Positions 1 through 10,062 of a stretch of 64,000 nt of DNA are shown here, one piece after another (the first letter of the stretch is position 1; each line of letters opens with the position of its first letter). Both the position numbers and the translations under genes were made by a program. The DNA lies in the NCBI GenBank assembly GCA_029834535.1, contig JAQMWT010000005.1:186001-250000 (forward strand), written 5' to 3'. The notes beneath the pieces are model-generated. The model ran no database searches. It was given only the letters and a program-made list of their open reading frames with translations, and was not told the origin of the DNA. Source of the DNA: Chrysophaeum taylorii (Eukaryota > Sar > Pelagophyceae > Pelagomonadales > Pelagomonadaceae).

Positions 1-3000
1 ATACCAGTCGCTGGGAGATAATGCAGAAAGTGACCCTGAAGGTGCTTATGATTCTGCAGTCGAGTCAAGCAATACAAGGCAGAAGCTTGAGATGACTGCG
101 TCTCGAGCGATCGCAGCAAACCGTGGAACATGTGCAGACCGGATCGCCGCCAATATGCGCGATGATAGTTTCTCACCACCGAGACTATCAGCTGGGTGAT
201 TGGTAGCCTTTTGGTGCACTCTTTTTGTTCTTCCTCGGTCAAATTGTTCTCGCCTCCTGTGGGTATGTGCTTGGGATCTGCCACGTCTGATATGAAGTCG
301 GAGACTTCGGTGGTGCATTCCAGCAGCCGTTTGTCATGCATCGACTTGAATAGAGAGCGCACATCGGACGACTCTACGGTCGTCCCGTAGAGCCGCTTCC
401 ATCGCAACATCGACCGAAGCCTAGAGAGAGAACGGCGCCATAGAGTGGCGTTGGATGCTCGCGATGCTGTCGTTGCCCCCAAGAGCGTTTGCACTTGGCC
501 AAGCACCCGAGTTTCGCCGCTGTTCTGGTCGGCAAATACAAGGAGGGTACGCGCGCTGGAGATAGCCCTAGCCATAAACGAATCAACAGCGTCAGAGTTT
601 GCCGTGGCCCGAAGTCGACTTCGACAAGTCCATAACCACATCGTCGAGCGCGCAACAACACCCCAGAGAGCCAGGAAACGACGTGGGGGATCCAAGTGAA
701 TGGACGACGCTGTCGCCGCACGACGCTTAGTAGCAAAGAGACGTGCTTGAGATATCAAGTCGTTCCGTTTGAGCAAAACAGCCAGAACGGCGTTCTCGAA
801 GTCCGTTACGAGTTTTGAATCGGTGGAGCGCGCGATCTGCTGTGCCACGATTGTGTAGGATCGATCACCCGCGCAGTAAGCCTGTCGCAACCACTGGGAC
901 ATCCAGTCCAGCATGGTCTTATCTCCGGTGACATCTTGCCAACACGCATAGGTGTGGCCTTCTTGAGTTAGAGCAAGGTCGACGTCGCGGACAGAGATTG
1001 CGTCTTCCGGTAGGATACCTTGATGCTCGATGATCGCGACACAGCTACGTTCCAACCCCCCCGCGAGCAGCGTCGACACGAGCCATCGTTGACATACCGG
1101 TTCTCTCTGCGGGATGTCGTCTTCAGAACCCACCCACACGCCACCCGCGACGATCGCGCCCGTAAAGCGTCCGACGAGGATTGCCGTCGTTTTCGTTAGA
1201 TCTTGAAGCCACGCCAACTTGTGGAAGTCATAAGATTGGTTCTTCTTGACTTGGAGCTGGAGCATTTGAATTTGCCCTGGTGTCATTCCATCTCCTTTGC
1301 TGTCGTCTGGAGCGGCCTTGAGTGCGAACATCTGCTGGAGCGTCGAGTCAAACATTTTGAGCAAATGTACCAGATGCTTGAGGAGCCGTTGGCTCAGCGG
1401 CGGCTGATATGCAAAAGGCAGCAAGCCAATAATGAGGGGTGGCAAGATGAGGCCGATGACCGACTCCTGTAGGTGCTGAAGCACGTGCGTATCTTTTGGT
1501 GCCGACAGGTTCAGGTAAGCGTGTGGCGCGTCGAGATCCAACGATGACGCTACCGTCTGCTTGCCGCCCGTCACAAAATCCAGACTGTACCCGATGATCA
1601 TCTCAGCGTAGTCGGCAAGGCACCGAATTGATTTGGGTACCTGCGCAGCCTGGTAGCGTATCTCGGCGCATGCAGCCACGACGGCTGCCGACCCACAGTC
1701 CTTGACCTCGGGATGCGATTGGTGCGGATGCGTCGGCACGCTCAACGCTGAAGCCATCGCCGACGCCGACGCTGAGCTAAACAAATGTTGCTGAAGCGCA
1801 AGCAGGGCGTGCCTGAGAAGGTCCTGCGTGCACACGGCGTCGCTCGCGGCCGCAAAGAATGATGACCCGCCTCGGCTGAGAGGGGTAGTCGTCGGACTGG
1901 CGGCAGCGGGAGTTGTGGCTAGAACGATGCACTTGACGAGGGTTTCTGACAACATCAAAAAAGTTTTTTCCACGTGTCTCGATGTACACAACGCGGCTGG
2001 GCTTCTATGCTGTTCCTCGTTTTTGCGCATGTCACAAGGAACGAGGCGGCTCGAGACCTCGTCGGTCGAAATGCGGGATAGCAGCCTGTGAAGCAGTTGT
2101 CTTTTCGCAGGGGTGCGACCGTTCTCGGACAGGCTAGAAGTGGCATCGCGCGGGCTTGGCCGGGAGACCCCAAACTCAACCGCAAGAAGTTCGCAAATCA
2201 ATTGTGCCTGATGGATCTGGCACGGGTAGAAGAGGTCGATGCCGACCATGAGTACGGCGGCTGCTTCTTGCTGCACGTCCTGGCTGCCGGCGCCCGACAT
2301 CGCAGGGGCTTGGAGAATGAGAACAAGTTGATGTTGTAGACCGCAGAGGGCATCCCAGATGCGCGAGTTTGGCTGGCGGCTCTTAACGTTCCTGTTCTGA
2401 CTTGTTCGCGAGTCGAGCATCGCGTCACTCTGGAACTGTTCGTAAAGCGCGGCGTGGGGCATCGAAATGTGCTCGCCCTGGCACACGGCAATCGAGGAGA
2501 TATCGGTGGCGTACTTTTCTTCGCCTCTCGATGTGTGTTCCAGATAAAGGAGGTATTCAACGTTGACTCTCAGGATCCGCAACAGGGCAACGAGCATATA
2601 CTGATGTTCGAAAGACGTGAGAGCAGGGCGGGGTTTTCCGTCGCACAGTCTTGAGGTGGTATGGTCCTCCCCCATGCTGTCGTTGTCGTTTGCAGGGGAC
2701 GCTTCTTTTTGATCGACGGCTCCGTCGTACGACGCCGTCGAAGATGCCGACGACTCGGGAGGTTCGTTCAAATAGACGGAGATAAGCAGCGAAAGGAGGA
2801 GCTCGAAGGTATCCGGGCTTGGATCGATGCAATAAAGGCGCTGATTGAATCCACCACTGGCATCATCTGCGAAGTGAGTGGTTCCGAGTTCGTATTGCTG
2901 TGTCCGAGAAGCACGGGTTGGCGACGTGGCCACCTTGGCTGCAGGAAAACCCGCTGAGATTAGCCGATCCATCTGGGCGAGGATGAACATGGCTATCTCG

Positions 3001-5705
3001 CAATTGCGGAGTCCTCCACCGTTGAGATGGAACGGGGACTTGTGCGCAGTCGTGTCGGAACTCGGACTCAACGCGCATTCTTCGCTATACTGATCTGCGT
3101 CTTCGCCAGACTTGTCGTCAAACGTGAGCGTCAGATGTGGGAGTGTTTTCTTAAGTACCGACGCTGCGGAGAAGGGAGGCTCGTCGATCTGGAGGTTGCG
3201 AGAGGCAAAGTTCGAGTCGGCGTCTCTCGTTAGAACAACCGTGTGGTAGAATCCGGCGGCAACGGAGACGACGTTTTTTCCCAAAAAGCGATCAATCGCG
3301 AATGGCGAATGGAGGTCGATCGTGTCGCCCGTCCCAATTTGGCCATGGTTGTTTCGTCCACACACGTAGAGAACACCGTTATCCCCAACAAGAACAGTGT
3401 GGTAGCAGCCCGCCGCGACGTACGTGATGGGCTTGTGCTCAATGCTCTCAATGAGCTTGGGACCGTAGACGCGTTGTGTGGCATGCCCCAAACCAAGCTG
3501 TCCGTAGTCATTTCGGCCGAACCCATACACGCGGCCCAATTCAGTCAACGCGATCGTATGATAGTACCCGCACCGAAGCGTGGTGACATTCGCCATGCCG
3601 ATTGGTCTGCTCGTCATGCACGTCATCTTGGAGACCGATTCCAGCGCGGTGAAGCCGAGCTGCCCATAGTCGTTCTTGCCGCACGAGAAGATTTGGCCGT
3701 CACGCCGTGCGACGCACGTGTGGTACTGACCGCACGCCACGCTGACGATCGTCTCGCCCGACAGGGTGGGGACGATCTCGGGCGATTTTTTGTCCACGGC
3801 GTCGCCGTGCCCAAGTTGACCAAAATCATTTCGACCAAACGAGTATACTTCAAGTTCCTTACAGGCAACGACAGTGTGGTGGTAGCTGCACGATACGAGA
3901 ATTACTTGACGGGCCTCGAGTCCCCGGACAATGCGCGGCACCGCGAGAGACGCCGTGTTCCCGTGGCCAAGTTGGCCACGGTAGTTGTATCCAAATGACA
4001 CGAGGCGCCCATCTTTCAGGACGACGAGCGTGTGTTCGCAACCGTTGTAGGCATGGATCTGTGCGGCCGGAGAGCTCTCTAGCTTGCTAATTTGCTTCAG
4101 CTTGCCGACGCCGTGTAGCGTGCCGTGGCCGCATTGCCCATTGTCGTTGTAGCCCGACGTGTAGACAGCACCCGACGCCGCAAGGACGACGGTGTGCTCA
4201 TTTCCCGCCGCGATTTGCACCACATCCTTCCCTTGGAGGCAATCGACGCGCTTGTATGTTGCCCGCGCGATGCTGTCGCCGTGCGCGAGTTCGCCATACG
4301 AGTTTTGGCCGCACGACCAAACCTCGCTGCAACCGGCTGCGGTAGGCGCTTTCTTTACTCCTCGGTGGTCGAATGACATTGCGTCGTACGCCTCGGCGTT
4401 TCGCAGCTGCTTGGCCAACGCGACAACATCTTCGTGGTCGAGTTGTGCTTTCGAAGCCCAAACTTGCCTTAGGAGCTGGCCGGTGGCATGCTGGGAACCA
4501 TCGTTCGACGACGCGCCCCCGTTGGTGGTGTTAGTGGTGATGGTGCTACTGCTGCTGCCAGGGAGTTTTGGATCGCCCACAAGCGGAGGACCAGTCTTGC
4601 CTTTACCGCCGCACTTGTCCTTGCCCGGAAGGATGCGCATCTTCTGTGCTTTATCCAGTTCCTTGCGAAGCGCTAGTTTTTTTTGCGTAATCGAGGGCGA
4701 AACCGTCAACGCATTCGCAGCTACCGCCTCAAACGACTGGACATTCCGTTTCTTTGGCGCTCCCTCGCGGTCCGCGCTGAGAGCTGCCTGCACGAGTACG
4801 TAGATAACGCACAGCAGGTCACTCGCGCGACCACGCGCCGACGCGACGCGAGCAAGCGAAGTCATCGACAGGGAAAACTGGTGCGCGTACGCCGCTAAAT
4901 CACGGATGGTAACCTCTGCTGCCGGTCCCGCCGGCAGCGTCATTTGCAGCAGGAATTCTCGAAGGCGGTCGACGACGGCGCTGGTCAGCGCTGTTGGGAG
5001 AGCGCCGGCGCGTTCCATCAGACTCAGCGGGTTCATGTGTGCCACGAGCTGGCTTACTTGCTCCAAAATCAGCCGACGCTGCGCGATGTCCTGAAGGTTG
5101 TCTGATGTCACAATGAAGCTAAGCAACGAGTGCAGAAGCTCGACACCAAAGCGAACTTCGTACGAGGATGTCAGAGGTGGCTCCAGGTTTCGTGTTGTTG
5201 GAGCTACCTCCTTCGGTGCCGGCTCGTCCGCGTCTTCTCGCTCATCTCTCTCGGAGGCGGCGTTTGCTGTCGCCGCCGCCGAAGTCTTCGACCGCGAACG
5301 GCTCGCGCGGTTGTCGTCGGGCGACGGCGCGACGAGCGATGCCAGCAATCGCAGGCGCTCGCGTAGCCTTGCAAGGAAGCGCTCGTCGTAGCTGTGGAGA
5401 GTATGGCGTAGTTCACCTACGAGCTTCTGCTGCATGGCGCCGACAACGTCGGGACGCAAGTCGACGGGCGTGCCGGCACACACTGCCATGTCCTGGAAGT
5501 CCGATAAGACGTCGGAGTCGCCGTCTCCGGATGATAGCTTGGAAGAGTCGTCGCTTCGCACGGGGCTTGTCACAGAATCGAGGTCGAAGACGGCGCTCAA
5601 ACTCTTCTTGGTGCTGTCGCTGCCCTCTCGCGCCGGCGCTGCGAAACCCTCTTGCACTGCGACGTCCAAGTCATCGCCGCTTTCTTTGCTCAAAGACGCC
5701 CCCAT
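1..5705 (-). CDS. RCC1-repeat (HERC-like) large protein, N-terminal 1901 codons
   Basis: Seen: one uninterrupted minus-strand frame from ATG at 5705-5703 (context AAGTTCATGG, in-frame TAG 18 nt upstream) to the left edge, so the C-terminus is missing. Residues about 1-200 are acidic, Ser-rich and probably disordered, and 200-450 look helical. Residues about 455-825 hold roughly seven RCC1 repeats with the usual signatures (CGQNSYGELAHG, GYNYRGQLGHG, FGRNDFGQLGHG, CGKNDYGQLGF, FGRNDYGQLGLG, CGRNNHGQIGTG, each preceded by an AAGxYHT-type turn). More than 1,000 mostly helical residues follow, interrupted by low-complexity stretches. Known: RCC1 propellers followed by very long helical regions occur in HERC-type and PHR-type ubiquitin ligases and in trafficking scaffolds. 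Inference: a HERC-like scaffold or E3. No HECT or RING domain lies in this part, so ligase activity cannot be claimed. Confidence 0.85.
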   Translation of the reverse strand, partial: MGASLSKESGDDLDVAVQEGFAAPAREGSDSTKKSLSAVFDLDSVTSPVRSDDSSKLSSGDGDSDVLSDFQDMAVCAGTPVDLRPDVVGAMQQKLVGELRHTLHSYDERFLARLRERLRLLASLVAPSPDDNRASRSRSKTSAAATANAASERDEREDADEPAPKEVAPTTRNLEPPLTSSYEVRFGVELLHSLLSFIVTSDNLQDIAQRRLILEQVSQLVAHMNPLSLMERAGALPTALTSAVVDRLREFLLQMTLPAGPAAEVTIRDLAAYAHQFSLSMTSLARVASARGRASDLLCVIYVLVQAALSADREGAPKKRNVQSFEAVAANALTVSPSITQKKLALRKELDKAQKMRILPGKDKCGGKGKTGPPLVGDPKLPGSSSSTITTNTTNGGASSNDGSQHATGQLLRQVWASKAQLDHEDVVALAKQLRNAEAYDAMSFDHRGVKKAPTAAGCSEVWSCGQNSYGELAHGDSIARATYKRVDCLQGKDVVQIAAGNEHTVVLAASGAVYTSGYNDNGQCGHGTLHGVGKLKQISKLESSPAAQIHAYNGCEHTLVVLKDGRLVSFGYNYRGQLGHGNTASLAVPRIVRGLEARQVILVSCSYHHTVVACKELEVYSFGRNDFGQLGHGDAVDKKSPEIVPTLSGETIVSVACGQYHTCVARRDGQIFSCGKNDYGQLGFTALESVSKMTCMTSRPIGMANVTTLRCGYYHTIALTELGRVYGFGRNDYGQLGLGHATQRVYGPKLIESIEHKPITYVAAGCYHTVLVGDNGVLYVCGRNNHGQIGTGDTIDLHSPFAIDRFLGKNVVSVAAGFYHTVVLTRDADSNFASRNLQIDEPPFSAASVLKKTLPHLTLTFDDKSGEDADQYSEECALSPSSDTTAHKSPFHLNGGGLRNCEIAMFILAQMDRLISAGFPAAKVATSPTRASRTQQYELGTTHFADDASGGFNQRLYCIDPSPDTFELLLSLLISVYLNEPPESSASSTASYDGAVDQKEASPANDNDSMGEDHTTSRLCDGKPRPALTSFEHQYMLVALLRILRVNVEYLLYLEHTSRGEEKYATDISSIAVCQGEHISMPHAALYEQFQSDAMLDSRTSQNRNVKSRQPNSRIWDALCGLQHQLVLILQAPAMSGAGSQDVQQEAAAVLMVGIDLFYPCQIHQAQLICELLAVEFGVSRPSPRDATSSLSENGRTPAKRQLLHRLLSRISTDEVSSRLVPCDMRKNEEQHRSPAALCTSRHVEKTFLMLSETLVKCIVLATTPAAASPTTTPLSRGGSSFFAAASDAVCTQDLLRHALLALQQHLFSSASASAMASALSVPTHPHQSHPEVKDCGSAAVVAACAEIRYQAAQVPKSIRCLADYAEMIIGYSLDFVTGGKQTVASSLDLDAPHAYLNLSAPKDTHVLQHLQESVIGLILPPLIIGLLPFAYQPPLSQRLLKHLVHLLKMFDSTLQQMFALKAAPDDSKGDGMTPGQIQMLQLQVKKNQSYDFHKLAWLQDLTKTTAILVGRFTGAIVAGGVWVGSEDDIPQREPVCQRWLVSTLLAGGLERSCVAIIEHQGILPEDAISVRDVDLALTQEGHTYACWQDVTGDKTMLDWMSQWLRQAYCAGDRSYTIVAQQIARSTDSKLVTDFENAVLAVLLKRNDLISQARLFATKRRAATASSIHLDPPRRFLALWGVVARSTMWLWTCRSRLRATANSDAVDSFMARAISSARTLLVFADQNSGETRVLGQVQTLLGATTASRASNATLWRRSLSRLRSMLRWKRLYGTTVESSDVRSLFKSMHDKRLLECTTEVSDFISDVADPKHIPTGGENNLTEEEQKECTKRLPITQLIVSVVRNYHRAYWRRSGLHMFHGLLRSLETQSSQASALYCLTRLQNHKHLQGHFLHYLPATG

Positions 5706-5785
5706 GAACTTGTTATCGCTCTAATTTCGGCGGCGGGGTCTTTCTTGCGAAGGCGATGGCGGTTCGTTCCATCCCCTTCGACATA

Positions 5786-6263
5786 TTAGACACCATCAAC
5801 TCTATCAAGATTTCGATATGCGAAGATATGGTAGTCGAGTGGTTGCGTGGCAACCCCCACGATGTCGATGTCAGTCAGTTTTATTTTCTTCGGGGAAGGA
5901 AGGTATCTTTGCTTCACAACCAACGGCTCGTTCATGAATTCAACGACGAGATGTTCTGAAAGGGGTAAGTGATTCTTGTCGTGGAACGATCCGCGTGCGT
6001 GCAACAGTCGCTAAACTTTTTGTCGGCTTGTCGGGACGCAGTAGTCCACCAACAGCGTGGAGTCCACGGTCGCGCGAAGGACCGCGGGTGCTCCTTTCGG
6101 AAGGTCGCCTTCTGGTGACGGATCTCGAACTTGGGTCCCCTGGACATCCCAAGGCTCGTCGTCACCTGAAGAAGGGCACCTGCGGACTTGATGTCGTTCA
6201 AGGCCTAGTGTAAGGGTGTACGAGCCTCCTATTATCACGACGATGGCGAGCGTGCACCTTCAT
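5786..6263 (-). CDS. hypothetical small protein, candidate three-exon gene
   Basis: The frame at 5786-6165 is protein-like on the minus strand and contains a single in-frame TAG near 6012. A 42-nt intron (5975-6016, GTTTAG...CAAG) would remove that stop and keep the frame. An upstream exon (6239-6263, MKVHARHR) could join at 6165 through an acceptor CTTCTTCAG, giving about 120 aa. The C-terminal part contains HLVVEFMNEPLVVKQRYLP and KKIKLTDIDIVGVATQPLD, with no family I recognise. It would lie head-to-tail 80 nt upstream of the RCC1 gene. Its first exon overlaps the plus-strand ORF starting at 6244, so at most one of the two starts is likely right. The alternative is a decayed gene with a real stop. 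Confidence 0.3.
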
Positions 6264-6546
6264 TATCGCCCGATCGACATGCGGATCGACTGCCGGCATA
6301 CCGAATATGCGTGGCGAGTCGCTCAACAGGCTCCCTCGAATCGCCTTCGGGCACTATGCCACGCTCTCGAACGCGGCGACACTCCGTTGTTCGAGGGCAT
6401 CGTCACGGCGCTCGCGCGTAACGCGACGCCCTCCTCGAAACGCCGAGTTTCCCACGACGAGCCCGAGCCCCAAGACACTCGGCGCCAAGTCAACTTCGGG
6501 GCCAAGCGTTTCAAGCGGACGCGTGATCTTCTTCTCGGCGAATGAT
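6244..6546 (+). CDS. hypothetical 100-aa basic protein
   Basis: ATG at 6244 opens a 100-codon frame ending in TGA at 6544-6546. Third codon positions are mostly C or G, as in the confident genes here, which favours real coding over a shadow. The product starts MASVHLHYRPIDMRIDC and ends with a basic tail, NFGAKRFKRTRDLLLGE. It has no signal peptide, membrane segment or recognised domain. A downstream exon is possible because coding-like sequence continues after the stop in another frame. It overlaps the candidate minus-strand gene at its 5' end. Confidence 0.35.
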
Positions 6547-7101
6547 CGCGTGGCGGAGTTGTCTTTTGTATACTTGAGTTTTGACGGCCGGCGTCATTTT
6601 CCGACGATGCGACCATCACGATACGAAACGACCACCGACTCGAAGCCATGGATATCCTCTTGAGGGCCAGCGAGGAGCTCGGTGACGCGCATCGTAGATA
6701 TTTCCTAGAGCCACAACCCCCACCACGAAGAAAAAAAAAGACACAACCCCCCCTACCCCGAAGAAAAAAAAGGACGCGCGGTTGTAAGAAGCAAGCGCAC
6801 TTCTCCACTCTATCTGTTTCGCTCTGCCTGCTCTCGAACGTCCGTATTGTCTGTCGTAGTGCTGTGCCGCACTTGTATGCTATAACTCTGCCGCCCCATC
6901 CTCGCGCGGCCGGCCGGCCGGCTATATCCGTAGTGGCCACCTTCCTCAACCACGGGGCAGGTCTACCCCGTGCATCGACAAAAGAAAGAGACAAGGGTAA
7001 TAATAAACATCGCTCCTTTCCACCGATGGCCCTCCCCCGGACGCGGCATCGTTATGATTATGTAAGGATGGACGTCGCATCGTAGCAGAACCGCAGCGGT
7101 G
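6547..7101. other. intergenic, no supported gene
   Basis: About 550 bp with short unrelated open frames, A-rich tracts (6729-6740, 6763-6772) and a CCGGCCGGCCGGC palindrome near 6909. It probably holds the promoter and 5' leader of the methyltransferase gene that follows. No TATA box is obvious. Confidence 0.6.
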
Positions 7102-8058
7102 ATGAGTTGCGAGTCGGTGGAGGGCGTGACGGCGGTGACGGCGTCGGACCCGCGCGTTGCCATATACCGGAACATGAAAGGGCGGGACGTCGCGAGCCGC
7201 GGCGAGCTGTTTATTTTGGAGGGCGAGAATTCGATACAGAACTTGGTCAGACACGGTCGCATTCCACTCGTATCCGTGTGCGTCTCCGAGCGGCGCGTGG
7301 GTCCGATGGCACCGCTGCTGCGGTCAGTCCTTGCAAGCGGCGTCCCGGTGTACGCGCTCCCGCAGGACGACCTCGAGGAGATCGTCGGCTTCAACTTCCA
7401 CCGGGGGGTGCTCGGGTGCGGTCGCAAGCTGCCGTTCTTGGAACCTTTTGAATTTGTTGAGGCCATCTCGCGCGACGACCCGCGGGTTATCATCATCGGC
7501 GAGAAGCTTAACAACCTCGACAACATCGGATCGGTCTTCCGGAACGCGGCCGCCTTTGGCGCGAGCGCCGTGCTGCTGGACGCGCAGTCGAGCGACCCCT
7601 ACTACCGCAAGTCCATCCGCGTCTCGGGCGGACACGCCCTCGTCGTTCCCTTCTCGCGCGCGGGCACGATCGACGAGTGCGTCGCGGCCGTCAAGGCCCA
7701 CGGCTTCAAGGTCGTCGCGCTCGTCACGCCGCACTCGGACAGGCACCCCCCGCGCTCCATCGTAGACTACTGGCGCGCCGCGCACGCCGTGCCGCGCGTC
7801 GCCCTCCTCCTCGGCGCCGAGGGACCGGGCCTCTCGCAGCAAGCGGTTGACCTCGCCGACGCCGTCGTCACTATCCCCATGGCGAGGCGCGTCGACTCCA
7901 TCAACGTCGCGACGGCCTGTGCCGTCGCGCTCTACGAGCTCACTGCCATGCGCGCGCCACGCCCGCCGTCCCCAGCGTCCCACCACCGCCTCCTTCTGGG
8001 CGCTACGATGGTGACCGGAGCCCTCCTCCTGACACTCTCCAGCAGGCGTAGGAGATAG
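7102..8058 (+). CDS. SpoU/TrmH-family RNA 2'-O-methyltransferase with C-terminal hydrophobic tail
   Basis: A 318-aa intronless ORF starting at the ATG at 7102; the open frame extends one codon further to a GTG, which is not used as a start here. The N-terminal half resembles the substrate-binding region of SpoU enzymes. The C-terminal half has the three family motifs: NLDNIGSVFRNAAAFGA (motif 1), LLLGAEGPGLS (motif 2) and IPMARRVDSINVATACAVALYE (motif 3). These build the trefoil-knot SAM site of tRNA/rRNA ribose methyltransferases. After the fold (about residue 285) come a Pro/Ser linker, a hydrophobic stretch (LLLGATMVTGALLLTL) and a final SSRRRR. Inference: the tail could be a tail anchor or an organelle-membrane association signal, which is unusual for this family. 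The exact RNA target cannot be read from sequence. Confidence 0.9.
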   Translation: MSCESVEGVTAVTASDPRVAIYRNMKGRDVASRGELFILEGENSIQNLVRHGRIPLVSVCVSERRVGPMAPLLRSVLASGVPVYALPQDDLEEIVGFNFHRGVLGCGRKLPFLEPFEFVEAISRDDPRVIIIGEKLNNLDNIGSVFRNAAAFGASAVLLDAQSSDPYYRKSIRVSGGHALVVPFSRAGTIDECVAAVKAHGFKVVALVTPHSDRHPPRSIVDYWRAAHAVPRVALLLGAEGPGLSQQAVDLADAVVTIPMARRVDSINVATACAVALYELTAMRAPRPPSPASHHRLLLGATMVTGALLLTLSSRRRR

Positions 8059-8070
8059 ATAATAACAAGG

Positions 8071-9041
8071 GCAGGCCAGTAAGTTCACCTAGTCCCAATC
8101 TCTAACCCCAGTAAGTTCACCTGGTCCCAGTAAGTTTCATATAAGTTCACCTGGTCAGTATTATTATTGACAGTAAGTTCACCTAGCTCACACCAACTCC
8201 TTTGAGCTCGTCGCTCTCGCCTCCGCCCCAGTATGTTCACCTGGTCCCAGTTTCACCTGGTCACTCAGCTCACCTAGTCCCAATCTCCAACCCCAGTAAG
8301 TTCACCTGGTCCCAGTAAGTTCACCTACAGTGCGCGTGTAGACGCCGTGAGGGGGCTTATCGGTATTGCGCAGCACGTGTGGGGTAGGGTGGAGTCGTCG
8401 ACCCAGATGAGTATATCCTCGGGGATGCCGATCGACAGAGAGCCACGTAGAGCTGGACGTGGCAGAAGACGGGCTTGGGAAAGAGGACGCCGACCTCGCG
8501 GGGCGTCTGGCCCTGGCTCTTGTTGATCGTTTGGCGTAGGCGGGCCTTAAGCGATACAGGTTGGAGGAGCCTCGGTGACAACGACACGATCGATCACGTA
8601 TCTGGTACCGTTGCAGTGGCCGTGCGACGGGTCGTTGTTGCGAAGACATCAAGCTCGCGATCGAAGTCAGCATGCCGTTGGTTGTCAGGGAGTTGAAAAC
8701 TCTACAGTAAAGAGCGAGGCGTCGTCTTCCGACCCAGCCTAGTCAGCCGAAAAGAACTCCGACGCCTCGTCTCCGGGAAAAAAAGGCCGCGGTCATGCGC
8801 GCGTTGTCAGCATCGACAACATCGTTTCGACGGGGCGTGAGAATGGCGCGCTGGCTAAAAGAGCCGCCGCGGGTCGTGGAAATAGTCTGCGAGGTCGCCG
8901 TAGACGGCTTGGAGGATCACTGTCTGGCTCTCGCGCCTACCTGATCCTTACTCTCGCGCCTACCTGATCCTTACCCTAAATCGAGGGACAAACAGACAGA
9001 GAGACAGACAGACAAACATCTGTCGATTAGTAGTTACAAGT
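8071..9041 (-). mobile_element. PIF1-bearing (Helitron-like) element fragment, copy A
   Basis: First of three homologous copies (A, B, C). On the minus strand, about 8395-8935, it encodes the C-terminal motifs of a PIF1-type helicase broken over several frames: AVYGDLADYFHDP, a RAILTPR-like block, LRNNDPSHGHCNGTRYVID, then TINKSQGQTPREVGVLFPKPVF and QLYVALCR. The low-coordinate part (8071-8340) carries many copies of a short motif around AGTAAGTTCACCTGGTCCC. The high-coordinate end carries (GACA)n and a GACAGA/TCTGTC inverted repeat. Frameshifts and stops show it is dead. Known: such helicase tails are typical of Helitron RepHel proteins and of PIF1 gene families. Calling it a Helitron is inference, since no Rep domain or clean termini are seen. 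Confidence 0.65.
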
Positions 9042-10031
9042 GCAGGCCAGTAAGTTCGCCAGTAAGTTCACCTAACCCCAGTAAGTTCACCTGGTCCCAG
9101 TAAGTTCACCTAGTCCCAATCTCTAACCCCAGTAAGTTCGGCGTAAGCCCACTCGTGCTCACATCCACTCACCCCACTCTCCTTCGAGCTCGTCGCTCTC
9201 ACCTCCGCCAATCTAAGCTGCTTTGATCCGTACACGCCGCTAGCCTTTGCGTTCACTCTAAAAACCCCAGTAAGTTCACTTGGTCCCAGTAAGTTCACCT
9301 GGTCACTTAGTTCACCTAGTCCCAATCTCAAACCTCAGTAAGTTCACGTGGTCCCAGTAAGTTCACCTACAGTGCGCGTGTAGACGCCGGGAGGGGGCTT
9401 ATCGGTATTGCGCAGCACGTGTGGGGTAGGGTGGAGTCGTCGACCCAGATGAGTATATCTCCTCGGGGTTGCCGATCGACAGAGAGCCACGTAGAGCTGG
9501 ACGTGGCAGAAGACGGGCTTGGGAAAGAGGACGCCGACCTCGCGGGGCGTCTGGCCCTGGCTCTTGGTGATCGTTTGGCGTCGGCGGGCCTTACGGGATA
9601 CAGGTTGGAGGAGCCTCGGTGACAACGACACGATCGATCATGTATCTGGTACCGTTGCAGTGGCCGTGCGACGGGTCGAGGTTGCGAAGACATTAAGCTC
9701 GCGATCAAAGTCAGCATGCCGTTGGTTGTCAGGGAGTTGAAAACTCTACTGTAAAGAGCGAGGCGTCGTCTTCCGACCCAGCCTAGTCAGCCGAAAAGAA
9801 CTCCGACGCCTCGTCTCCGGGAAAAAAAGGCCGCGGTCATGCGCGCGTTGTCCGCATCGACAACATCGTTTCGACGGGGCGTGAGAATGGCGCGCTGAAA
9901 GAGCCGCCGCGGGTCGTGGAAATAGTCTGCGAGGTCGCCGTAGACGGCTTGGAGGATCACTTTCTGGCTCTCGCGCCTACCTGATGCTTACTCTCGCGCC
10001 TACATGATCCTTACCCTAAATCGAGGGACAA

Positions 10032-10062
<31 letters not shown>

